From: Toxorhynchites rutilus septentrionalis
Lineage: Eukaryota; Arthropoda; Insecta; Diptera; Culicidae
DNA: 64,000 nt
Reading direction: 5' to 3'
Assembly: GCF_029784135.1 (NCBI RefSeq)
Contig: NC_073744.1
Coordinates: forward strand, 106,880,266-106,944,265
The notes beneath the pieces are model-generated. The model was not told the DNA's origin. It made no database searches and saw nothing but the letters and a program-made list of their open reading frames with translations. The first letter of the stretch is position 1. Each line of letters begins with the position of its first letter. Positions 31,416-41,224 of this stretch are shown piece by piece. A program made the translations under genes and the position numbers.

Positions 31416-32720
31416 CCGTGTTGCTTATTCGTAATTCGTGTCTTTAGTTGTTGAAAAAGTTTTTGGTTTATTATGGCTTCAAAGAGTTTTGGAATGCAAC
31501 AAATGATTGCTACTCCACGATAATTTCTTACATCGGATCTATTTTCGTATTTTAATATTGGTACAAGAAAAGAGTTGTTCCATATTTTTGGGAACCTTTC
31601 TGATTCCAATGACGTATTGAAAAGCCATAAAAGTGGATGAGTTAATTCAGATGCCAATTTTTTTATAAAAACCGGTGGAATTCCGTCAGGACCTGGCCCT
31701 TTCGAGACATCGAGTTTATTTAATGCGTCAAAAATTTCAATGTAAGTTAGTTTTCTGACTCCAACATCACATGGAAATTCTGGAAGAAATGCAAAGAAGT
31801 CACGAGCTCGGTCCTACTCAGCTGTTACAATATAAACTTCTTGAAAAAATGTTGCAAGGAGGTTGCAGATTTTTTCTGGGTCATTCCCCACGGTATCGTC
31901 AAGGTGCATGCGTGATGGAAAACCATTGCTTTTTAATTTTGTTTTTATGTAATTAAAGAAACTTTTCGGGTTAGATTTTATGTCCGACTCTGTTTTTAAG
32001 CTGTAATCTTCAAAAGCGCTTTTAACAGTTGAGTTGAGCTGTTCGCAAATGTTCAAATATTTTTGGAGATTAGCGTCAGATTTGTATTTCTTATAAAATT
32101 TATGTGCCTTCTGTTTTTTATTTTTTAGATTCTTTATGCTTTGATTAAACCAAATCGGATATTTTGTGTTCATATTTCTCCTTTTTCGTCTTGTTGGTAT
32201 CTCCTGCTCTATAATTTCATTGATCATCGAGTAAAAAGTCGTCACTGCTACTTCAATGTTTTCCACACTTCTAAGGAAAGGGAAGGTATTGTATTATAGA
32301 GACTTTAAACTTTTGCAGTTCATTCGTCTCTAGCCTTGAGAAAGGCCCTTTGAAAACTCTACTCTACTCTACTCCAGCGCTACCACCTCCGCCCTTTTGC
32401 CTTGAGAAAGGCACTCGATCCCTCGCCGTCCAGCTCGTCCAGTAACGATGTTGTCCAGTCGGTGTCCACACAAAGAATGACACTTCTAAATAAATCCTGC
32501 CAGTTGATATAGTTAAGCTTACACCTAATTGATTGGTAATTTGCTTTAGTGTAATCAGAGACTTCCTCAAATTCATAATCAAATGGTTTTTGAGTGTTAT
32601 CTATAAATATAGAATATTCGATAGCTGTGTGGAAAGCTTCATTTTTCCAAAGTGGAGTTAATGATTCGGTCACACAAAAATCTTCGGTCATATTTGTCAA
32701 CAAGAAATCCAAGAAGCATT
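31416..32720 (-). pseudogene. RT remnant, endonuclease end to RT motifs, split by X
   Basis: Reading down from 32720 on the minus strand: the end of an endonuclease-like domain (DFLLTNM), a basic linker (RRKRRNMNTKYPIWFN), and then KGPGPDGIPPVFIKKL, RNYRGVAIICCIPKLFE and TNKQHGF, which are the early RT motifs of non-LTR elements. One in-frame TAG lies at 31814-31816. A 205-bp element is inserted at 32275-32479. The coding sequence stops at the X junction and resumes at 7687, so about 23.7 kb now separates neighbouring codons. Probably Jockey/CR1-like; not functional. Confidence 0.8.
32275..32479 (-). mobile_element. Short LINE-tailed element (SINE or truncated LINE)
   Basis: A 10-bp TSD, ACACTTCTAA, flanks it at 32265-32274 and 32480-32489. 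Removing the insert restores the reading frame of the RT remnant across the junction (LFRSV then ENIEV). On the minus strand its 3' end reads CTAGAGACGAATGAACTGC followed by AGTTTAAAGTCTCT, the same terminal hairpin as in the LINEs, with compensatory changes. Its 5' part (about 60 bp around ACAACATCGTTACTGGACG) also resembles a segment of the 710-bp units. I could not decide between a true SINE and a short 5'-truncated LINE. Confidence 0.65.
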
Positions 32721-32799
32721 TCTGTCAATTCTGAAAATTGTTTATTTGATTCAACCCAAGACCGGCTATTTTATCAAAAATAAATAATAAATAATAAAA

Positions 32800-33125
32800 A
32801 TTTTCGAGTTATGCAGAAATTAGTGTTTCATTTGTATGACAGCCCTCCCTTAGAGAGGGGGTGGAGTGTCTATCTACCATAGAAACATTTATTGCATCCT
32901 AAAACCTCCATATGCCTAATTTGGTTTCATTTATTTGATTAATTTTCGAATAATGCAGAAATTTGTGTTTCATTTGTATGACAGCCCCCCCTAAGAGAGG
33001 GGGAGGAGTATCTAACCACCATAGAAACGTTTCTTGCCCCATAAAACTCTCACATGTCAAATTTGGCTCTATTTGCTTGATTAGATCTTGAATTATGCAG
33101 AAATTTGTGTTTCATTTGTATGGCA
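32800..33125. repeat. Tandem repeat, three units of about 142 bp
   Basis: The motif ATGCAGAAATT(A/T)GTGTTTC recurs near 32812, 32954 and 33096. The intervening sequence is also conserved, including CAGCC followed by C-rich and GAGAGGGGG runs. Noncoding; the parent element was not recognised. Confidence 0.7.
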
Positions 33126-33193
33126 TTGACTGTAAATGAGCTGGTTCCGTTCATGACGCTTGTATATGGCGGAACTCCGAAATATTGGAAACT

Positions 33194-33358
33194 ATGCAGC
33201 AAAACGGATCCGGTGCTCTACTGTTGGTTGATGAAGCATACCCTTTAGCACCGTGGACGATGGTCCCGTATCGAAACCTGGTAACTGCTGGCCAAAAACA
33301 GTACAATAAGATAACTCGCTGCGTAACGTTAGTTCTGATCTGCAAAAAAACAATTTAA
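33194..33358 (+). pseudogene. PIF/Harbinger transposase fragment
   Basis: A 54-codon open stretch encodes LLLVDEAYPLAPWTMVPYRN followed by AGQKQYNKITR. This matches the HARBI1-type DDE nuclease region normally seen as GDSAYPL..W.M.PY and Q..FN..., including the aspartate of the second catalytic motif. The final catalytic glutamate block is absent and the reading frame ends at 33356-33358. The upstream part (from about 33130) may continue in other frames. It is a broken remnant. Confidence 0.6.
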
Positions 33359-33420
33359 ACAAATATAATTAAAAACAAATACACAAACTATACTCCAGAA
33401 AATATTGTAATGTGGCCGTT

Positions 33421-33692
33421 CTTCTTCTTGAATGGCGTTAACGTTCCCGGTGGAACTTTTGCCGTCTCAACGTATGCAATAACTAGCGTCATTTATTAAT
33501 ACTTAGTTGAGATTTCTTAAGCCAAATAACACACCTTGAATGTATTCCAAGGGGCAAGCTCTAGAATACGCCTGACCACAGTGCATGTCGAAGGAAATTT
33601 CTCTGACGAAAAATCCCCTAACCAGAACGGGGATCGAACCCGAACACCCGGCATGATAATGTGAGACGCTTACCACTCGGTCACGGATGCAC
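33421..33692 (-). mobile_element. tRNA-derived SINE, copy 1 (272 bp)
   Basis: An 11-bp TSD, ATGTGGCCGTT, is at 33410-33420 and 33693-33703. On the minus strand the 5' end resembles a tRNA with an A box TGACCGAGTGGT (33683-33672) and a B box GGTTCGATCCC (33640-33630). The 3' end is a GAA-rich run (AAGAAGAA). A second copy of the same SINE lies at 58187-61544, interrupted by element Z. Confidence 0.85.
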
Positions 33693-33743
33693 ATGTGGCC
33701 GTTACGTAACGCAAAAACGATAATTTCCAAACCCCTCCCCCAC

Positions 33744-34233
33744 TTGGGGGTCTTCGTAGCCGCTTGGTTACGCGTTCGCTTATCAAGCGATCGATCGTGA
33801 GTTCAAACTCAGGGCCCTCAAGCGATCATCTTTGTGTTGTTATAAAATAACTACGTCCACGCAACCATCATCAGCGATGAAAATCGATCCACGGTGGAAC
33901 AAAGATCGATTCATCCAGCTCTGCTCTGCAAGAAACATCGGGCTGCTGTTCTATAAATAACCCAACAATGATCAATATCAACTGTCTCCGCTGTCCGGTC
34001 TGCTGAACAATGGAAGAACAGAAAGAAAACCATTACGCCTAAATGACTACTACTGTGTAATTTGCCATAATGTAATGGAACAGAAAACTTAATGCCTGAA
34101 TAGCTACTACTGACTACTGTGTAATTTACAATTTATAGAAACATAAACATATGTACATGTACACGATTAAACCCGGCTCTGTTACAGCTAAAATGCTAAT
34201 GTGCCGAATAAATAAATAAATGGGATAAAAAAA
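33744..34233 (+). mobile_element. tRNA-like SINE of a second family (490 bp)
   Basis: An 11-bp TSD, CCCTCCCCCAC, is at 33733-33743 and 34234-34244. The 5' part has an A-box-like TAGCCGCTTGGTTA (33757-33770) and a B-box-like GAGTTCAAACTC (33799-33810). The 3' end is an AATAAATAAATAAAT run followed by a short A tract. The body contains two similar blocks with ACTACTGTGTAATTT near 34048 and 34117. Confidence 0.7.
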
Positions 34234-34413
34234 CCCTCCCCCACATAATACATTTTTGTATACCTATTTAATTGAAAATAATGTGGCCCTCAAAACCCCT
34301 CTCCTCACTCTATTGAAGAGAGATATTTGAATGATCCCAAAGACCCATACAAAAAGTGTCATTGGACGAAGTGGAGGATGAGGGGTTACAATGGCTGATT
34401 TATAGCGATGTAA

Positions 34414-34902
34414 TTAATGGATGTTCCCTCGTGTGCGTTTGATACACAACAGTAATTCTTCAAAATGTATCACCTTCGTCGTCAGAGTATTGTTCAAATT
34501 TTCCCCAGTAGTTGGAATTGGATTTGGTCCATCCATGTCTTCGACATCATATGATGTAGAATCTTCACAAATTGACGGACCAGCAAGTGATGTCGTCGAC
34601 CCAAATGAAACGCCTTCTAAACAAAAAAGTTATGTTCATCATTTACATGAAACCATAATTATGCAGCATACTTACAACATCATTTGGACACGTTGGGGTT
34701 TTCTTTTTACGTTCACTTCAGGAACATGACTTTGTTCCAAAAGATCCTTTCCGTAAAGTTTCAAAACTTTTACGAATATTTCATCACCGTGGTTTTACTT
34801 ACTCCCCTGTGAGATTTATCTTCATCTTTGTCAGTATCTGGAATGTATATGAAAAAAATAAATCATAAATAACTTTATGCTAACCAATCGAACTTACCGT
34901 AT
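34414..34902 (-). other. Possible minus-strand exons, unidentified
   Basis: On the minus strand, candidate donors GTAAGT lie at 34675-34670 and 34802-34797 and a candidate acceptor TTTTTTGTTTAG ends at 34617. This would give a 59-bp intron, a usual insect size. The 3'-most segment can be read as GVSFGSTTSLAGPSICEDS and on to a TAA at 34414. The reading frames do not join convincingly across the putative introns. It could be a decayed transposon-encoded or host gene. Treat it as a lead. Confidence 0.25.
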
Positions 34903-34918
34903 TCTTACTTATACCAGG

Positions 34919-35358
34919 GACAGACATACAGCTGTACTAGCGTTGTACGTGTTTAGCGTTGTACAGGTACCATCGTAGAATGACAGATATACTTTGGTTG
35001 TACATTGCACCGCATGCAAAACTGACAATCAAAAATTCGATCAATTTTCACCACATGTTTCAATGAAAAAGTTTTTTATTTAGCGTCAAACACAATAAAT
35101 AAATTTCCAATCTGAATTAACTCAAGAGAAAGTCAATGAAAATAATATTTACCAAGTGTTTTGATTCAGTTTGTTCATGCTACCCTCCACTAACCGTTTG
35201 TGGCGCTGCGCACAGTACAACTGTAGCCATGTACAGCGGTAAAATAGGTCGGTACAGGTACAGCGATTGTACCGAGTTGCTGGCATGGTTCTAGCGCTGT
35301 ACATGGTGACAGACATACAATTTTCGAAGTACAACGGTAGTACAGCTGTATGTCTGTC
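34919..35358. mobile_element. TIR element, about 440 bp
   Basis: About 30-bp terminal inverted repeats start ACAGACATACAGCTGTACTA at 34920 and end in the reverse complement at 35357, with one mismatch. Internal copies of AGCGTTGTAC and related GTAC motifs recur near both ends. There is no ORF and I see no convincing TSD, so the superfamily is open. Confidence 0.65.
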
Positions 35359-35753
35359 ATAAGTATTACCCTACAAGCAGAATAATTTTCCATCGCTACA
35401 AAAACAAACAAATAACTCCAATGACAACAAACCAAACCGATCGTTTTGACAGAGTGAAAGCTATTTTTGAATTCGAACTTACTTCGAGTAAAGCATATCT
35501 TTTGACGTAGGACTACGTCTTTCATTTCTATACCGGGGTGTAAAACCAATGTTTCGAGAACGAAAGCGTTACGCTGGAGACCGAGATTTTGAGCGTTAAT
35601 AGCTCTTAAACAACTGAACGAAATGGTATGATAAACACTTCATTTGAAAGATAAAATGTCTACGCGTCATATACTTGTTACTTTTTGATCCAAAAACTTG
35701 TTTCAATAGTCTTAAAATTGCTTTCAAAACAGGCTATTGAAATCACCAATCGG

Positions 35754-35788
35754 TATATAAGCGAGCGCCGCTCCTAAACCCACTCAGT
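35754..35788 (+). promoter_or_regulatory. Internal TATA/initiator promoter of element V
   Basis: TATATAAG at 35754-35761 and TCAGT at 35784-35788 keep the 32-nt spacing of the family, although the sequence between them has several substitutions. This supports selection on, or descent from, a functional promoter. Confidence 0.55.
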
Positions 35789-36019
35789 TATGATTGAACA
35801 GCGATTGGAGCATGTTGTCGCTGTTGTTGTGAAGCTAATTTCGTTTATCATGAAAACGCTGATGAACGGTGTCACCAAGAGCCTGTTTGTGCACCTAAGG
35901 CCAAAAGGGAATCCATCAGGAGGAGAGTGATGCCACGGTTCCGCTTGAAACATCGGAGCAGCCGCCACACACACACACACATACACACATACACGCGCAG
36001 AATTCTCGTTGCTATCATC

Positions 36020-36362
36020 GTTGCTGAAAAATAATCTGCCAGTTCCCCTGGGAATTGAAAAATACATTCATGCGAAAGAGTTTATTTTAATGTTTTCTAT
36101 CCATATAACACTGCAACCAAATACATTTGGTTTTGTTATTTTTCAATCAATCGCAATTAACAGGAAAGCTTCTGAATATTTTTTTAGCCCATCAGTGGAA
36201 ATTTTCGTATCCAATATTGGATGCATAACATGCAAAACGGAAAATGTTTCACATCGCGAAAATCAAGTCATTTTCAAGCGATTATTTGCTTTCTACTCAT
36301 ATAATGCTGCGACCAAATACATTTCGTTTTGGATTTTTTCAATCAAGTGCGATCAACGTAAG
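36020..36362. repeat. Diverged Helentron modules in left part of V
   Basis: Two degenerate modules contain AATAATCTGCCAGTTCCCC, CAAATACATTTGG and ATCCAATATTGGATGCATAA, matching parts of the tandem units elsewhere. The following stretch 36363-36900 has no gene or repeat that I recognise. Confidence 0.6.
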
Positions 36363-36937
36363 AATGTAAGAATGTAATGAACGTAAGAATGCGAATGTCT
36401 TTCGGCAATTTATTAGAGGTGCAATGAATCTTTAGGAATTCCCGCTCTACGCGCACTGGCAAACAATGTTTACTCAACAATTTCTCAAACGAGAAATGGG
36501 TGTTGTGAGAAAGGATTAGCGAACGCGAAAACGACAAACGGGAGAAAGATACGTTCGGAGGTTGAAGGAAATTGGCAGAAAACTTCTTCATTCTATCATT
36601 CAAATAATGTGATTCATACCACATTGTTTTGCCAGAAAGAGATTATTAATGTTCAAAGGAGGAATCGAGTCCTCCGAGGAAATTACCCAGCGCAAATTAG
36701 AGTCGACTATCGATTGCAGCATTCGTACACAAATAATTTTATAACGCAGTTTCACCAAAGTGATTTCTTCGGATATATTCACTACATCATGTCATGTATT
36801 TCATATTCTTCATTATGAAATCCATATCCATGGCACCTATCGGTATCGAATTATCATCGACACCGCGATTTTCGCTAAATGCTCCTTTCAGTTCGGCCTG
36901 TAAAAAACTTTTCTGAACTCTAATCCATCAAATTTGG

Positions 36938-36953
36938 AGCCCTGAAAAGGGCT
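36938..36953 (-). terminator. Histone mRNA 3' stem-loop, H3 copy 1
   Basis: On the minus strand AGCCCTTTTCAGGGCT forms a perfect 6-bp stem with a TTTC loop. It lies about 13 bp downstream of the H3 stop codon. Confidence 0.75.
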
Positions 36954-36965
36954 GTTGATTATATG

Positions 36966-37348
36966 CTAAGCTAATATAGCACGCTCTCCTCGGATACGAT
37001 GGGCCAGCTGGATGTCCTTGGGCATGATGTGACGCGTTTTGCATGGATAGCACACAAATTGGTATCTTCGAATAAGCCTCCTGCAGCGTCATAGCCGCGG
37101 AACTTTGGAAGCGCAAGTCGGTTTTGAAGTCCTGAGCAATTCCACGATCCAAATGCTGCAAAGGTAGCTGCGGTTCAGCAATTCGGTCGACTTCTGATAG
37201 CGATGAATTTCACGCAAAGTTCCCGGTCGATAGCGATGTGGCTTCTCCACCTATCCTGCTACTGGTGCGCTTATTCGAGCTGACTTCGTGTGCCTTACCA
37301 CCGAATGACTAACGAGCTGTCTGCGAAAGACTAACGAGCTCGAGTCCT
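36966..37348 (-). pseudogene. H3: Histone H3 pseudogene, copy 1
   Basis: The minus strand shows TKQTAR-like N-terminal codons, the [17 protein letters not shown] region in broken frames, [14 protein letters not shown] and then LQEAYSKI. Intact H3 has LQEASEAYLVGLFED at this point, so seven or so codons are missing. [12 protein letters not shown] codons follow in a shifted frame. Frameshifts and stops rule out function. Copy 2 has the same LQEAYSK deletion, so both derive from one already damaged ancestor. Copy 1 additionally has a small duplication near the N-terminus (TTAGTCTTTCGCAGACAGCTCG). A 3' stem-loop follows the stop. Confidence 0.85.
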
Positions 37349-37742
37349 CACGGTGCGAGAGTAGAGTAAGAAATGAACGAAAGCAGGAAAGGAAGGAAGG
37401 TATTGAATTAGAGAGACTTTAAACTCTGAGAGTTCATTCGTCTCTTGCCCTTGAGGGCGGGAAATTTAACTAAAGGAAAACTAAAAAAAACTATTGCAAA
37501 ATTCGTTATTCTCGCTCGACTCAGTCTTAGTAACCGCTATGGACGTATGTCGTATCGCCGCACCCTACACGGCTCTGGGGCCAAAAACACAACCAAACAA
37601 TTGGAGCAGGGAAAAAGCCCATTTTAGTGTACTTGAAGAGCTTGCTTCTAAAATGGGCGTAAAAACCTGCTCATCTTTTGCTGAAATTAGAAGAGAAAAC
37701 AAACGTAGTTTTATCAGTATAGGTAGATTTAGTAATTTGACA

Positions 37743-37917
37743 TTAGATCTGATCGAATAAACCTGTATCCTTTAGGAACTAGATGGTCCTTTTTTGCTCG
37801 ACGGCGTCGTCCGATAGTGCTGTCCTTATGGTGTCTGCAACCTGAAACTTTATTCTTGAAGCATTAAATTTAGGGCATGTGATTAATATGTGTTCCACCG
37901 TGAGTCTTCGCCATCAA
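37743..37917 (-). pseudogene. C-terminal remnant of LINE D ORF2
   Basis: On the minus strand this reads VEHILITCPKFNASRIKFQV, then a TAG at 37781-37779, then FLKDTGLFDQI and a TAA. It aligns with the LINE A/B/4 C-terminus (VSHLLLECQHTKDARVR ... FLKETDFFGKI), confirming that D once had an ORF2 of this family. Confidence 0.75.
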
Positions 37918-37949
37918 TCCCACTGAGTGAAATGGAGGACAATTCCCGG

Positions 37950-38300
37950 CCTTTAGAGAAAATATAATATTAGACTAGGAACTGCCGCTCACCCTACCAT
38001 CTCAAAAATAAGGTGAGAGTCGGTTTCCGGTCCTACGATTATGAAAGTTATTTAAAGAAATAATCCGATTAAATATAATATGAATAAGTGAAAGCCTGAA
38101 GACCGCCCTCCGTCCCATCCCTCTTGAATAAGGCGGAAGGTGACTCCAGGTCTTTCGATTAATGAATTATTTTATGAAAAGTATGGTAAATAGTATCAAG
38201 AGATCGAGGGCTGGAGCCACCGTCCATCCTACCTCCCTCAAGAATAAGGTGGACGGCAACTCCGGGCCGTTCGGTTTAACTAAAATAATGTTGATTGATA
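37950..38300. repeat. Three tandem hairpin units in LINE D
   Basis: Units of about 118 bp have AATAAGG anchors at 38007, 38127 and 38243. Each contains an inverted repeat whose arms differ between units but pair within a unit: CTCACC/GGTGAG, CCGCC/GGCGG and CCGTCCA/TGGACGG. They lie between ORF1 and the ORF2 remnant. Confidence 0.65.
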
Positions 38301-38349
38301 TAAAAATGCTGCAGATTAAAGGTTAAAATTATGTAATAGAAGTAATAAT

Positions 38350-39804
38350 TTATTTGTTTTTATTATTACCCTTTGGAGGGCTGGAAACTTTCCTGGTGTG
38401 TGTGTTATTTGTGTTAGTGTTATTTTTATTTGGAGTGGAGTGGTATAGAGTGTTAGCATGTGATTGTTGATTGTTGTTATGTGGGTGTTTATTGTTGGTG
38501 TGTGTGTGTGTGTTGTTTCTTCCATTTATTTGATTTGTTTGTTCGTTCCTTGTCCGTTTTCGTTGGACTTCTTTGGTTTGCTTGTTTTCCTCATCAGAAG
38601 ACTTATGTTCTTCAGAAGATATTCCTTTGTTCGAGATTTTCCTTTTATTTTTATTCCTAATTTCAATGTATTCCATTGGATTATCTGATTCCTCTTCGGT
38701 TTGCATGTCCTGTCTATCCTCTTCAGATTCTATATTCTTTGGTTCCTCCATTTCTTCTTCTTCTGATTCTTCGGAATCTTCTTCAGATTCATCTACCGAG
38801 CTTTCCGTTTCATTGCCTGAAGTAATGGATTGGCTATTATCCTGATTGGGTCTAGCGGAATTACATTGGCATTTGCATTGAGTGCAGCCATCTACTGTTG
38901 TTTGAATGGTATTAAGTCTGTCCTGCAGCACACTGGAATAGGTTATTTCATTGTTCTGGAGGTCATACTTTTTCCTAGCTTCGTTGTGAGATATTCCCTC
39001 ATCTACTCTTATTCTGGTTATGTTGTTTTCTCTTACCCATATTGGGCACGTCCTGTTGGATGAGGTATGATCACCCTTACAGTTGACGCAAAATTCAGGG
39101 GATTTACAAATTTTGTTTCCGGAAATATTTATTTTGTGTTCTTTTCCACAGTTTTTGCAGAGTGGAGTATTTCGTCTGCACCGTTTTGTTGTGTGCCCAA
39201 AGCGGTAACACTTAAAACATTGCATGGGGTTTGGATAATAATTCCTAGTCCCTGCTCGAAGAAATCCAAAATTTATATATTCAGGAACAACAGTTCCACG
39301 AATGGTCAGAATTAATGTTGGTGTGGCTATAATCAAATCATTTTCTTTCCTGGTGATACGCTTTACCTCGATCACTTTTTGATCGGCTAGTTCTTTTAAC
39401 AATTCGTCTTCCTTTAAATCTAGAACTTCACGACAGGTGACAACGCATTTGCGTTGATTTAGAGTCGGATGGTAAATAATTTCTATTGGGGTGTTATCAA
39501 TTAGCTTGTTAATTGAAAGTAAATTTTCGATAACATCCTTTTCTCTTACTGAGAGTACATATTGAATTCGGTTTTTATCGTCTCGTTGTGGTCTTGCACT
39601 TTCTAAGGATCCTGCCTTGGCAACTGTCTTGCTTACAAGAAAGGGGTTCGAGGGGAGGGTATCTTCCCCTGTGGCCCGTAATAGAAGAATTTCAAGATCA
39701 CCACTCAGTGGGTCAGCCCAAAATGGACTGGTCCGTTGGGTTGGTCTTCCACGGTAACGGTTTGTAGCCCGGCCTCCTGGAGGTCCGGAACTACTGGAAG
39801 CCAT
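38350..39804 (-). CDS. LINE D ORF1: Gag-like zinc-knuckle protein
   Basis: An intact 484-residue ORF1 protein. It shares the MASSSSGPPGGRATN start, LDNTP/LIDNTP-type core and YHPTLNQRKCVVTCREV block with the other ORF1 proteins. Zinc knuckles are CFKCYRFGHTTKRC, CKNCGKEH and CVNCKGDHTSSNRTC. A strongly acidic segment (SEEDSEESEEEEMEE) and an Asn/His/Thr-rich tail follow. It remains open although the partner ORF2 is lost, so it may be young or selected for. A hairpin at 39812-39838 sits 7 nt upstream of the ATG. Confidence 0.88.
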   Translation of the reverse strand: MASSSSGPPGGRATNRYRGRPTQRTSPFWADPLSGDLEILLLRATGEDTLPSNPFLVSKTVAKAGSLESARPQRDDKNRIQYVLSVREKDVIENLLSINKLIDNTPIEIIYHPTLNQRKCVVTCREVLDLKEDELLKELADQKVIEVKRITRKENDLIIATPTLILTIRGTVVPEYINFGFLRAGTRNYYPNPMQCFKCYRFGHTTKRCRRNTPLCKNCGKEHKINISGNKICKSPEFCVNCKGDHTSSNRTCPIWVRENNITRIRVDEGISHNEARKKYDLQNNEITYSSVLQDRLNTIQTTVDGCTQCKCQCNSARPNQDNSQSITSGNETESSVDESEEDSEESEEEEMEEPKNIESEEDRQDMQTEEESDNPMEYIEIRNKNKRKISNKGISSEEHKSSDEENKQTKEVQRKRTRNEQTNQINGRNNTHTHTNNKHPHNNNQQSHANTLYHSTPNKNNTNTNNTHTRKVSSPPKGNNKNK

Positions 39805-39811
39805 TTTTGTT

Positions 39812-39838
39812 GCCTAGCTACACCCAGGTGTAGCCGGC
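39812..39838 (-). promoter_or_regulatory. Hairpin upstream of ORF1 start, copy D
   Basis: On the minus strand GCCGGCTACACC pairs with GGTGTAGCTAGGC apart from a small bulge. It ends 7 nt before the ATG. It is homologous in position to the hairpins in copies A, B, 3 and 4. Confidence 0.6.
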
Positions 39839-40658
39839 GAAAAAGTCGTAAAATATTCACTAACCAAAGTAGACCATACGACGTGCGACGGGGGACGAAA
39901 ACGGCGGAGGACAGTAACGGCGGGGGACAATGCCAACGCAGTCACAAGAACAAACACCGAAATCACTTGGCGGAAAAACACTATTTTTTTAAAAACACTT
40001 GGAAAAAATCACTTTTTAAATGTCAGTTAAATTAAAATCAATTTGGGATATGTAGTAAAAAATTTTTTAACCTATACCCTTTGGGCGTCCTATCTCTCAC
40101 TAACTCCTGGTATTAAGAAAGGTTTGGTCACTCACCGATCGTGTTGAAGAACCACTCCTAATACACCACCAAATGGTAGTGGGGTAGCGGGGAAGGGACC
40201 GGATACCGCCGACGGCAGGGCAATCGCCGCAGCGGTTCGAAGCGACGAAGCGAAGAAAACCTCTTTTCACACCTCCTGAGCTGCTGATGATTGATGAGTA
40301 GAAATTGCGCCAAAATCGCGCGTCACTGGCAGGAAAAACGTAGCTGATGGGACGGGCACAAACAGCGGGACACGCAGGGGGCAGTGAAAACTGCCGGTCA
40401 AAGTGGCCAATCCGACCGAACCAACTTCCTGAATGGCCGTTGGGGGCTTCTCGGCTGCTTCCTCCTTTCCTGGTATCCGGACAACTGTTGCTGAAAAAAA
40501 CGCTATATTTAGGACCGAAATCAGCTTTGAAAAAAGCTATACATTCGGTTGTAGGAGAAAACTTCTATAGTTATTATTCTCTTTTAGAATGGCGCTAAAA
40601 CATAACCGTTGCGGTCGAGTGTCAGTAGCACCATTGAACGAAAGCAAAGGAAGCGTCA

Positions 40659-40665
40659 TTTTATA
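40659..40665 (-). promoter_or_regulatory. TATA box facing H3 copy 1
   Basis: TATAAAA on the minus strand, mirror image of the box at 40772-40778. It is now separated from H3 copy 1 by LINE D. Confidence 0.5.
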
Positions 40666-40771
40666 AACCATAAAAGTATAGAATCTAAATCCCACCCTTA
40701 TTATATTCGTGAGTATACAGTAAGCTTATACAATAAAGAGGGTGGGGTTTACATTCGATTCTTTTATGTTT

Positions 40772-40778
40772 TATAAAA
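40772..40778 (+). promoter_or_regulatory. TATA box of H3 copy 2
   Basis: TATAAAA lies 62 bp upstream of the degenerate start codon position (40840), a normal distance for a histone gene with a short leader. Confidence 0.55.
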
Positions 40779-40839
40779 TGACACTTCCCTTGCTTTCGTT
40801 CATTTCTTACTCTACTCTCGCACCGTGAGGATTCGTTTC

Positions 40840-41196
40840 ATCGGGACTAAGCAGACAGCTCGTTAGTCTTTCGGTGGTAAGGCACACGAAGCGCACCAGC
40901 CGCAGGATAGGTGAAGAAGCCACATCGCTATCGACCGGGAACTTTGCGTGAAATTCATCGCTATCGGAAGTCGGCCGAATTGCTGATCCGCAAGCTACCT
41001 TTGCAGCTTTTGGTTCGTGGAATTGCTCAGGACTTCAAAACCGACTTGCGCTTCCAAAGTTCCGCGGTTATGACGCTGCAGGAGGCTTATTCGAAGATAC
41101 AAATTTGTGTGCTATCCACGTAAAACGCGTCACATCATGCCCAAGGACATTCAGCTGGCCCGTCGAATCCAAGGAGAGGGTGCTATATTAGCTTAG
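40840..41196 (+). pseudogene. H3: Histone H3 pseudogene, copy 2
   Basis: The start codon is ATC instead of ATG, followed by TKQTAR and a stop in place of Lys9. A deletion removes much of the tail (KQLATKAARKS). From 40911 a good stretch of H3 is open: [47 protein letters not shown]. The segment after LQEA is shortened to [11 protein letters not shown] compared with [19 protein letters not shown]. The end reads [15 protein letters not shown] in a shifted frame and stops at 41194-41196. The 3' stem-loop is intact. Confidence 0.88.
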
Positions 41197-41208
41197 CATA
41201 TAATCAAC

Positions 41209-41224
41209 GGCCCTTTTCAGGGCT
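41209..41224 (+). terminator. Histone mRNA 3' stem-loop, H3 copy 2
   Basis: GGCCCTTTTCAGGGCT forms a histone-type stem with a TTTC loop, 13 bp after the stop. It is followed by CCAAATTTG rather than a clear purine-rich element. Confidence 0.75.

Larger units (their letters stand above)
37386..40635 (-). mobile_element. LINE copy D, ORF2-deleted
   Basis: An 11-bp TSD, GAACGAAAGCA, lies at 37375-37385 and 40636-40646. On the minus strand the element has a 5' UTR (40635-39805), an intact ORF1, three tandem hairpin units (37950-38300), the last about 55 codons of ORF2 with a stop inside, a 3' UTR, and the terminal hairpin at 37412-37445. Most of ORF2 is gone, so it could move only in trans. It is inserted in the H3 palindrome of V. 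ORF1 is clearly diverged from copies A, B, 3 and 4, so it represents a separate family. Confidence 0.8.
40636..40801. repeat. Centre of H3 palindrome: 62-bp arms and 42-bp loop
   Basis: The arms 40636-40697 and 40740-40801 are imperfect inverted repeats containing GAACGAAAGCA, TATA boxes and CCCACCC. With the sequence beyond LINE D they form the middle of a longer palindrome that includes both H3 pseudogenes. The loop is 40698-40739. Confidence 0.75.

Noticed and set aside
33620..33692. A true tRNA gene
   Set aside because: A and B boxes are present but no foldable cloverleaf with an anticodon arm; it is the head of a SINE with a TSD.
33503..33730. 75-codon ORF over SINE copy 1, and its counterpart at 61346
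   Set aside because: Lies on the tRNA-like SINE; noncoding.
35149..35549. ORFs of 61 and 119 codons near 35.2-35.5 kb
   Set aside because: They run through a TIR element and the left end of V; no domain.
37445..37760. Two plus-strand ORFs (60 and 88 codons)
   Set aside because: They lie in the 3' UTR of LINE D on the opposite strand and show no domain.
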